From contig VGBQ01000171.1 of the NCBI GenBank assembly GCA_016870425.1, positions 1 through 5,350 on the forward strand: DNA of 5,350 bases. Direction: 5' to 3'. The notes below the pieces were generated by a model, which saw only the letters and a list, made by a program, of their open reading frames with translations, had not been told where the DNA came from and did not search any database. The translations under genes and the position numbers were made by a program. The stretch comes from Actinomycetota bacterium. GTDB lineage: Bacteria; Actinomycetota; Actinomycetes; S36-B12. This document shows positions 1 through 4,863 of this stretch, piece by piece. The stretch's first letter is position 1; each line of letters starts with the position of its first letter.

Positions 1-501
1 GCCGAGCGTGGCGATCAACAGTGAACCGGCGAGCGGCCCGATGACCCAGCCGACGCTGAAGATGCCCTCGTGGATGCCGTTGAGTCGCGTGACGCTCATG
101 TGACTCGCCTCGGCGACGTCGGGGATGAGCGCCTTGCGCGCGGTGTAGCCGGCAGGATCGAAGATCGCACCGAGCATGGCGAGCGCAATGAGCCACGCCA
201 CATTGAGTTCGGTGAAGAACGCGACGATCGGGATCGCCGCGACAGAGACGGCCGACAGCAGGTCGGAGATGATGCTGACGATGCGTCGTCCGAAGTGGTC
301 CACCGCCCAGCCTGACAGCGGGGCAGCGAGGATCCCGGGGAGCGCGGAGATCGCCACGACGAGTCCGGCAGCGGCAACGGAATCGGTGATGTCGAGCACG
401 AGCCAGGGGATGGCGATGGTGACCACGCCATTGGACATGCCCGAGAGCAGGTTGGGGACCTGGAGCAACGCGATGGGGCCCCAGTGGATGCGTGACTTCA
501 T
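1..501 (-). CDS. MFS transporter, N-terminal part (runs off left edge)
   Basis: The N-terminal 167 residues of a major facilitator superfamily permease, likely a proton-driven exporter in the cytoplasmic membrane. The reading frame stays open to the window edge. About five hydrophobic segments are visible (roughly residues 8-30, 43-63, 75-96, 100-120 and 145-166). Between segments 2 and 3 is the MFS motif A loop (GWAVDHFGRRIV, about 64-75), and segment 5 carries GWVIGPLAGS (151-160), which resembles motif C, the antiporter signature of drug:H+ exporters. The ATG (501-499) overlaps the TGA of the upstream P450 gene as ATGA, and no good Shine-Dalgarno sequence precedes it, so translation probably depends on coupling. 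The linkage suggests export of the P450 product or substrate, but that is inference. The family call is firm; the substrate is unknown. Full-length relatives have about 400 residues, so most of the gene lies outside the window. Confidence 0.9.
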   Translation of the reverse strand, partial: MKSRIHWGPIALLQVPNLLSGMSNGVVTIAIPWLVLDITDSVAAAGLVVAISALPGILAAPLSGWAVDHFGRRIVSIISDLLSAVSVAAIPIVAFFTELNVAWLIALAMLGAIFDPAGYTARKALIPDVAEASHMSVTRLNGIHEGIFSVGWVIGPLAGSLLIATLG

Positions 502-1799
502 GCGTGGACGGCAGCCCCGAGGCGGACCGGCAGGGCGCGCAGTCCGTGGATCATCCGGCCTGGGTTGGGCACCGGCTCGCCGGCCAGTTGCCAGGCATCC
601 GTGTCGGGGAAGCGCTGGAGCAGATGACGCCAGGCCACCTCGGCCTCCATGCGGGCGAGGGCCGCGCCGAGGCAGTGATGGACACCGAAGCCGAACGCGA
701 GGTGCCGGCGCGCATTGTCGCGGTGGATGTCGAAGCGGTGCGGGTCGGTGAAGACCGCCGGGTCGCGATTGGCGCCCACGATCATGAGCACGATCGTGTC
801 GCGCTCGCCGAGCAGCGTGCCTCCGGGCAGGTCGATGGGTGCCAGTGCGGTGCGGAAGGTGTACTGCACCGGCGAGACGTAGCGCAGTGCTTCCTCGGTC
901 ACGGCGGGGATGAGGTCGTGGTTGGCGGCCACTTCGGCGAACTGGTCGCGATGCTCCATGAGGACCTGGGTGCCGGCGCCCAGCAGGTTGACCGTGGTTT
1001 CGAAGCCGGCGAGCAGGATGAACGACGCCGTGCCGACGATGTCGCGGTCGGTGAGGATCTCGCCGTCGAGCTCGACCTGGGCGAGAGTGGACAACAGGTC
1101 GTCCTCGGGTGAGCGGCGGCGCTGATCGAGCAGGCGCGAGAGGTAGGCGGTGAGCTGCGCGGACGCGGCATCCATCGAGCGCGCATGGCCGAGGCTGCGC
1201 GGGCGGTCCAGGCCCTCGGCGAGGGTGTTGCCCCAGGCGGTGAAGGTGTCGCGATCGTCAAAGGGGACGCCGAGGATCTCGCAGATGACCGCCATGGGCA
1301 GCGGCGAGGCCCAGTCGCGCACGAGGTCGACGGGCCGGTCGCTCGGCAGCGCGTCGACGAGTTGCTCGGCGACCCGGTCGGCGGCGTCCCGCCACGACTG
1401 CATCACGCGGTGGGTGAAGGCGGGCTGCACGAGCCGGCGGATGCGGGTGTGGTCGGCGCCGTCCTTGGTGATGATCGCGTCGAGTAGCGGATCGATGCGG
1501 TCGGCCGGGGGCATGGGGCCGAGGAGGATGGCCTCGAGGGGGTTGCGGGCCTCGGGTATGTCGGCGGACGCATCGGGGGACTTCAGCACCGTCGCACACA
1601 CGTCGTAACTCGACGTGTAGAGCATGCCCCCGCGGCTGCGCACGACCGGCTCGGTGCGCAGGCTGTCGGCGAAGGCGACCAGGTCATCGCACGTCTCCAG
1701 GCGGCCGCCGGGATCGCCGAGGAGGGAGTAGGCGCGCGTGAGGGCCCAGAAGAGACCGAGGGAGGCTCCCACGTGCGCCTCGCGCTTGAGGTCCACCAT
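498..1799 (-). CDS. Cytochrome P450 monooxygenase
   Basis: A soluble bacterial P450 of 433 residues, normal length for the class that takes electrons from a separate ferredoxin and reductase. All hallmark motifs are present: the C-helix DHTRIRRLVQPAFT (116-129), the I-helix oxygen-activating AGFETT (264-269), the K-helix ExxR as E303-A-L-R306, a PERF-like DPHRF (352-356), and the heme-binding loop FGFGVHHCLG (369-378) with C376 as thiolate ligand. It should be a catalytically competent monooxygenase; the substrate cannot be read from sequence. The ATG at 1799 is the first start after an in-frame TAG (1811-1809). No Shine-Dalgarno lies at usable spacing, but a TAGTAT box sits six bases upstream, which suggests a leaderless transcript. 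It follows the anti-sigma gene by 53 nt and overlaps the MFS gene by 4 nt (ATGA). No ferredoxin or reductase gene is visible, so it presumably uses partners encoded elsewhere. Confidence 0.96.
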   Translation of the reverse strand: MVDLKREAHVGASLGLFWALTRAYSLLGDPGGRLETCDDLVAFADSLRTEPVVRSRGGMLYTSSYDVCATVLKSPDASADIPEARNPLEAILLGPMPPADRIDPLLDAIITKDGADHTRIRRLVQPAFTHRVMQSWRDAADRVAEQLVDALPSDRPVDLVRDWASPLPMAVICEILGVPFDDRDTFTAWGNTLAEGLDRPRSLGHARSMDAASAQLTAYLSRLLDQRRRSPEDDLLSTLAQVELDGEILTDRDIVGTASFILLAGFETTVNLLGAGTQVLMEHRDQFAEVAANHDLIPAVTEEALRYVSPVQYTFRTALAPIDLPGGTLLGERDTIVLMIVGANRDPAVFTDPHRFDIHRDNARRHLAFGFGVHHCLGAALARMEAEVAWRHLLQRFPDTDAWQLAGEPVPNPGRMIHGLRALPVRLGAAVHA

Positions 1800-1805
1800 C
1801 CCCCG

Positions 1806-1811
1806 ATACTA
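1806..1811 (-). promoter_or_regulatory. Possible -10 element for a leaderless P450 transcript
   Basis: Read on the minus strand this is TAGTAT, matching the actinobacterial TANNNT -10 pattern. It ends six bases before the P450 ATG, so transcription would start at or next to the A of the start codon. No convincing -35 hexamer is visible at 17 nt, which is common for such promoters. The absence of a properly spaced Shine-Dalgarno before this ATG fits leaderless expression. The TAG in this box is also the in-frame stop that limits the P450 ORF, so the match may be coincidence. Confidence 0.35.
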
Positions 1812-1830
1812 GGCCGATCCACCCGGGCGC

Positions 1831-1850
1831 CCCTCCGTCGGGCGGAAGGG
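1831..1850 (-). terminator. Short hairpin between anti-sigma and P450 genes
   Basis: A seven-base-pair stem (CCCTCCG at 1831-1837 with CGG-A-AGGG at 1843-1850, one bulged A) closes a five-base loop. On the minus strand it begins two bases after the anti-sigma stop codon. No T-tract follows, so it is not a classical intrinsic terminator. It could attenuate read-through into the P450 gene, stabilise the 3' end of the sigma operon, or be chance in GC-rich DNA. Confidence 0.3.
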
Positions 1851-1852
1851 AC

Positions 1853-2524
1853 CTAGGCGGGGAGCGTGCCGCGCACGATGCTGTCGGTCGAGTGCGCCGG
1901 ATTGCCGTCGTAGGGCTCCGCCGAGATATCCACGACGGGGTAGTTGGCGAGTGAGACTCCCGCGGGCAGCGGCAGGACCGTGCTCTCGCCCGCGCCGAGC
2001 GTGCCGAGCGCGATCATCGACGAGGCGTCGGGAGCGAGCAGCCACACCTCGAAGTAGCCGTCGGTCGCGGGCAGGCCGCTCACGTCGACGGCGAGCATCT
2101 CTGAGCCGTCGACCACCTCGACGGTGGCCATGCCGGTGGCCGAGTAGTCCGCCAGCGGCTCGAGCGCGACGCTGGCCACGATCTCCGGGGGAGCAGAGCG
2201 CATGAGCGATGCGCCGACGACGCCACCGAGCACGACGCCGACCGCAGCAGCGAGCGCGATCCACGGCGCGGCGCGGCGACGCGAGCGCATCGGCACGAGG
2301 GTGCCCGAGTCGGCCGAGATCTCCTCGGCGATCGCGGCCCACACGTGATCGGGTGGCGTGATCAGCTCGTCATCGTCGAGGTCGCGGGCGACGTCGACGG
2401 TGGCGCGCATCGACTCCCAGTCGCGGCGACAGGTGTCGCACGTGACGAGGTGCATGGCGTCTTCCGCGCTCGGCTGTTCGCCGAGTGCGATGAGTGAGAG
2501 CGTCTGGGGCTCACAGTGCGCCAC
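1853..2524 (-). CDS. Zinc-binding RskA-family anti-sigma factor
   Basis: A single-pass membrane anti-sigma factor of 223 residues that should sequester the ECF sigma factor encoded just upstream. The cytoplasmic N-terminus has the ZAS signature H25-x3-C29-x2-C32, with H3 or C4 as a likely further ligand. Residues about 87-108 (from APWIALAAAVGVVLGG) form the only membrane segment, after a basic SRRR stop. The outer domain (110-223) resembles the RskA C-terminal domain: it has GYFEVWLL (156-163), as in the conserved xVWLL strand, and a terminal EPYDGNP...SIVRGTLP stretch. Members of this family are degraded in steps by proteases, including a site-2 protease, which releases the sigma factor; that is family knowledge and not visible here. 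The GTG start (2524-2522) is chosen because it follows a strong Shine-Dalgarno and brings the conserved N-terminal HC and LIALGE into the protein. It overlaps the sigma gene by 14 nt, which supports balanced co-synthesis. Confidence 0.93.
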   Translation of the reverse strand: MAHCEPQTLSLIALGEQPSAEDAMHLVTCDTCRRDWESMRATVDVARDLDDDELITPPDHVWAAIAEEISADSGTLVPMRSRRRAAPWIALAAAVGVVLGGVVGASLMRSAPPEIVASVALEPLADYSATGMATVEVVDGSEMLAVDVSGLPATDGYFEVWLLAPDASSMIALGTLGAGESTVLPLPAGVSLANYPVVDISAEPYDGNPAHSTDSIVRGTLPA

Positions 2525-3158
2525 GGTCCACCTCCCATCGATGACGCAGGCGCTCCAGGGAGCGCCGGATATGGCTCTTCACTGTCCCGAGTGGGAGCTG
2601 GAGTCGCTCGGCGATCTCGGCGTGGGTGAGCTGGTCGTAGAAGGCCAGCCTCATGATCGTGCCGGGGGGTTCGCCGAGCCGGCTCAGCTCGTCGGCGACG
2701 AGGATACGGTCGATCGCCTCGTCGACGGGCGCATCCCCCGGATCCGCAGGCGGCGTGTCGGTCGGGTCAGCCTGGCGGGAGCGACGGTCGAGGTGGTCCG
2801 CAATGCGGCGGCGCGTGATGGTGAGCAGCCAGCCGGGCAGGCTCCCGCGCTCCGGGTCGAAGGTCGCCCGACCGCGCCAGGCGGAAACGAAGACCTCCTG
2901 CGTCACGTCGGCAGCCTCGTGCGAGTCGATGAGCACGCGCCGCGCGGTGGAATAGACGAGAGGGGACCAGCGCGCGTAGACCGCGGCGAAGGTCGGCTCC
3001 CCGCCGGTGGGGAAGGCCTCGGCGAGTCGGGCGTCGGCAGCGTCGGCCTCGAGGGCTGGATCGGCGGGCTCGGCCGGGTCGACCAGGGCCATGACCGGTC
3101 GGCCTCCCCTCCGCGCCGCACGCTCGATGTCGAGGAGCACGATGCTCGCGCCCTTCAT
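2511..3158 (-). CDS. ECF (sigma-70 family, SigK-like) sigma factor
   Basis: An extracytoplasmic-function sigma factor of 215 residues that redirects RNA polymerase to a small regulon. Region 2 spans about 57-127, including VTQEVFVSAWR (85-95) and the promoter-melting FDPERGSLPGWLLTI. An acidic, proline-rich linker (130-147) follows, then region 4 (about 148-207) with the helix-turn-helix LTHAEIAERLQLPLGTVKSH (177-196). Only regions 2 and 4 are present, as expected for the ECF group. Pairing with an RskA-like anti-sigma factor suggests the SigK/ECF19-type branch; this subgroup call is less certain than the family call. The ATG at 3158 overlaps the sortase stop as ATGA. An alternative ATG at 3092 is preceded by a better Shine-Dalgarno and would give 193 residues starting MALVDPAEP, close to usual ECF length. 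The first 22 residues carry no recognised domain. It probably activates its own operon from the promoter at 4801-4830. Confidence 0.94.
   Translation of the reverse strand: MKGASIVLLDIERAARRGGRPVMALVDPAEPADPALEADAADARLAEAFPTGGEPTFAAVYARWSPLVYSTARRVLIDSHEAADVTQEVFVSAWRGRATFDPERGSLPGWLLTITRRRIADHLDRRSRQADPTDTPPADPGDAPVDEAIDRILVADELSRLGEPPGTIMRLAFYDQLTHAEIAERLQLPLGTVKSHIRRSLERLRHRWEVDRGAL
2530..2536 (-). promoter_or_regulatory. Ribosome binding site deciding the GTG start of the anti-sigma gene
   Basis: On the minus strand this reads GGGAGGT, five bases before the GTG at 2524-2522. It lies inside the last codons of the sigma factor gene. The strong match and good spacing support the GTG start. 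Confidence 0.75.
3090..3110 (-). promoter_or_regulatory. Alternative start and ribosome binding site inside the sigma gene
   Basis: On the minus strand AGGGGAGG (3110-3103) lies ten bases before an in-frame ATG (3092-3090). This Shine-Dalgarno is much stronger than the one before the outer ATG at 3158, although its spacing is slightly long. It may be the main start of the sigma factor, or a second one. Confidence 0.45.
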
Positions 3159-3898
3159 CGAGTTTCCCCGAGATCATCCGCGCTGTCGACCGGGACCGCG
3201 GTCACGACGATGTTGTCGGTGTACTCCAGCGAGGCCGGGTCGAAGGGTCCACCGCACGTGATGAGGGTGAGCCGCTCGGGTCCGCTGCGACTGAAGAGCT
3301 CGCGTAGCGGCACGCGGTCCTTGTCGAACCTCTCGCGCGCGACGACCTGATAGGTCATCCGGCGGTCATCTGCTCGGGTGACCGTGACGGTGTCGCCGGG
3401 GTTGAGGGATCGCAGGTCGTAGAAGGCGCCCGCGCCCTGGTCGACGCCGTCGACGTGTCCGACGATGACGGTCGAGCCTTCACCGGAGCCGGGCTTGGCG
3501 CTGAAGCGGTACCAGCCCGAGCGGGCGACATCCACGGGCACCTCGACCTGGCCAGCGGCATCGAGGCCGACGACATCGACCGCGACGCGCACGTCGATCG
3601 CGGGGATGCGCAACTCGACGGGTCGCGGGGTGCGATCCGGGCGGGGGAGCTCGGTCGCGTCACGACGCTCGAGGGTGCGGTACGGCGTACCCGCGAGGGC
3701 AGGCGCGGCCGCCGAAGACGGCGCGTCGGGTGACGAGGGTGCGGTCTCGGCGACAGGGATGCTCGCCGACACAGCGGGGCGCGCGCCGACGGATTCCACG
3801 TGCATGCCCGACCCCGCCGTCGCGACTCCCACTGTGCCAGCGACCAGCGCGAGCGCGCCGGCGCCGAGCACGAGGAGTGCGGGGCGGGGTCGGGTCAT
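3155..3898 (-). CDS. Membrane-anchored class E/F-type sortase
   Basis: A sortase of 247 residues. Such enzymes are cysteine transpeptidases outside the membrane that cut a C-terminal sorting signal and join the protein to the wall or to another acceptor. Residues about 6-28 form an N-terminal signal-anchor. An Ala/Pro/Ser-rich linker (about 41-72) follows, then the catalytic barrel (about 92-236). The catalytic histidine is H148 in VIVGHVDG and the cysteine is C215 in LTLITCGG, both in typical surroundings. The GGPFDP...YTDNIVV end resembles actinobacterial class F sortases. No arginine lies between C215 and the last residue, R247; position 227, where related enzymes often have one before DN, is threonine. 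The ATG at 3898 has an AGGA-type ribosome binding site about seven bases upstream. The gene follows the DUF4397 gene by 34 nt and overlaps the sigma start, so all are likely co-transcribed. The neighbouring DUF4397 protein is the obvious candidate substrate. Confidence 0.92.
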   Translation of the reverse strand: MTRPRPALLVLGAGALALVAGTVGVATAGSGMHVESVGARPAVSASIPVAETAPSSPDAPSSAAAPALAGTPYRTLERRDATELPRPDRTPRPVELRIPAIDVRVAVDVVGLDAAGQVEVPVDVARSGWYRFSAKPGSGEGSTVIVGHVDGVDQGAGAFYDLRSLNPGDTVTVTRADDRRMTYQVVARERFDKDRVPLRELFSRSGPERLTLITCGGPFDPASLEYTDNIVVTAVPVDSADDLGETR

Positions 3899-3932
3899 GT
3901 CACGTCCTACTCAATCTGTCCGGATCAGCAGG

Positions 3933-4754
3933 TCAGTTGCGCGTCGCAGCGAGACGGGCGCCAGCGCCGACGACCGCGGCAGCGCCGAGCAGGGCGATGC
4001 CAAGGGCCCAGACGGGCAGCTCAGTGGTGGAGCCACCGCCCGCGGGGACGCCCTCGGGACCGGTGGACAGGTCGGTGATGAGCTGCGTGGCGAGGGCGAG
4101 GTTCTCCTGCTCTGCCGAGCCCCAGGCGTAGGCGATGGTGACGGTGCCCTCCTCGAGCATGATCGGCGCCGGGCCGAGCACGGTGGTGTCGGTGCCGGCG
4201 AGGTTGACCGAGGCCTCGTAGTCGCCCGCGGGGACGACGATGACGCCCTCATTGGGGTTGGTGACGTCGGAGAAGATCACGTCGCTGCCGGCCAACACGT
4301 CGACGGCGGGGGCGGCGGCGATGTGACGCACGATGAGGCGAGCCTCGCCTGCGGCAAGGGCGCTGATGTCATTGACGAAGACGTTGAGCGCAGGCGCGCC
4401 CTCGGCATCGAGGTTGGCGGTGACGGTCGCGTTGACGCCGCCGGGCACCTCGACCGCCTCGGCGATGAGCACGGGCTCAGCGTCGTCGGGGGTCTGGCCG
4501 TCGCCGAAGACAGCGAGGTCGTAGGTGCCGGCGGGGACCTCGACGGTCTCGAGCGTGCCGGGCGTGAAGTTGTCGATGAGCAGGTCGCCGTTGGCGAAGA
4601 CATCGACGACGTCGGCGCCGGCGCCTTCGGGGATGGCGTGGAGCACGGACACGGTCGCCATGTCGGCGGCCTGGGCAGGCACGGCGGCCAGGCCCAGGGG
4701 CAGGGCAAGGGCAGCGGCGGCGATGCCGACGCGGCCGAGGGTGGGTCGGATCAT
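3933..4754 (-). CDS. Secreted DUF4397 surface protein with C-terminal membrane segment
   Basis: A predicted cell-surface protein of 273 residues. The N-terminus is a clear Sec signal peptide: MIRPTLGRV, a hydrophobic core (10-23), then VPAQA with probable cleavage near 29/30. The mature part holds two related DUF4397 beta-rich units, about 33-86 and 138-195. Both have the pattern V-x-H...VDV...VPAG-x-Y, so the domain looks duplicated. The role of DUF4397 is not known. After a Gly/Ser/Thr-rich spacer (PAGGGSTTE, 237-245) come LPVWA (246-250), a hydrophobic helix (to about 266) and a short tail with R267 and R272. That has the layout of a cell-wall sorting signal but lacks canonical LPxTG. There are no cysteines. 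The ORF stays open 86 codons upstream, but ATG 4754 is chosen because GGAAGG (4766-4761) lies six bases before it and a signal peptide begins exactly there. First gene of the sortase-sigma-anti-sigma operon. Confidence 0.9.
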   Translation of the reverse strand: MIRPTLGRVGIAAAALALPLGLAAVPAQAADMATVSVLHAIPEGAGADVVDVFANGDLLIDNFTPGTLETVEVPAGTYDLAVFGDGQTPDDAEPVLIAEAVEVPGGVNATVTANLDAEGAPALNVFVNDISALAAGEARLIVRHIAAAPAVDVLAGSDVIFSDVTNPNEGVIVVPAGDYEASVNLAGTDTTVLGPAPIMLEEGTVTIAYAWGSAEQENLALATQLITDLSTGPEGVPAGGGSTTELPVWALGIALLGAAAVVGAGARLAATRN

Positions 4755-4779
4755 GGTGTGCCTTCCGGTTGGGCGGTCG

Positions 4780-4789
4780 CGGTCGACCG
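4780..4789. repeat. Ten-base perfect palindrome in the divergent spacer
   Basis: CGGTCGACCG is its own reverse complement. It lies between the proposed -10 box and the DUF4397 start, near the start of the predicted transcript. It could be an operator half-turn or a weak leader hairpin, but a palindrome of this size also occurs by chance in GC-rich DNA. Confidence 0.3.
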
Positions 4790-4800
4790 TCACTGGGGGG

Positions 4801-4830
4801 TACTTCGGCCCCGTCAGCCCTCCTGGATGC
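4801..4830 (-). promoter_or_regulatory. Predicted SigK-like ECF promoter of the DUF4397-sortase-sigma operon
   Basis: On the minus strand GCATCC (4830-4825) is followed after exactly 17 bases by CGAAGT (4807-4802). From memory, mycobacterial SigK promoters have about CCATCC at -35 and CGAATA at -10, so this matches five of six and about four of six positions. Transcription would start near 4795, leaving a leader of about 40 nt with the GGAAGG ribosome binding site before ATG 4754. Position upstream of an operon encoding an RskA-paired sigma factor makes autoregulation likely. This is a pattern match, not a mapped promoter. Confidence 0.55.
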
Positions 4831-4840
4831 ACCCGGATGC
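4825..4840 (-). repeat. Tandem GCATCC repeat at the -35 region
   Basis: GCATCC occurs twice on the minus strand (4840-4835 and 4830-4825) with GGGT between, a ten-base period. Only the copy nearer the gene has a plausible -10 partner at 17 nt; the other would face CTGACG. The second copy may be an extra sigma or regulator contact, or a leftover duplication. Confidence 0.5.
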
Positions 4841-4849
4841 GGGTTTTTT
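4831..4849 (+). terminator. Terminator-like hairpin plus T6 just before the methyltransferase
   Basis: ACCCG (4831-4835) and CGGGT (4840-4844) form a five-base-pair stem with a GATG loop, followed by six T residues (4844-4849). On the plus strand this looks like a short intrinsic terminator. No plus-strand gene ends here. It sits directly before the GGAAGGG ribosome binding site of the methyltransferase and overlaps the upstream GCATCC copy of the opposite promoter. It may attenuate the methyltransferase leader or block stray plus-strand transcription. The stem is short, so it may be weak. Confidence 0.4.
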
Positions 4850-4863
4850 GGAAGGGTGGGGGA

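Noticed and set aside
492..1112. Plus-strand open frame opposite the P450 gene
   Set aside because: Antisense to the I-helix, ExxR and heme-loop coding region of the P450; no domain of its own.
1852..1857. CCTAGG palindrome at the end of the anti-sigma gene
   Set aside because: A six-base palindrome including the stop codon is expected by chance and has no supporting context.
1809..2342. Alternative minus-strand frame (177 codons) overlapping the anti-sigma gene
   Set aside because: Arg/Ala/Gly-rich frame-shift shadow of the anti-sigma factor; the other frame carries the zinc motif, membrane helix and RskA-like domain.
2358..3350. Plus-strand open frame (330 codons) opposite the sigma and anti-sigma genes
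   Set aside because: No recognisable motif, low-complexity composition, and fully antisense to genes with clear sigma and zinc-anti-sigma signatures.
4801..4806. TACTTC as a plus-strand -10 box for the methyltransferase
   Set aside because: It lacks the final T of TANNNT, no -35 is found at a suitable distance, and the same bases fit better as the opposite-strand ECF -10.
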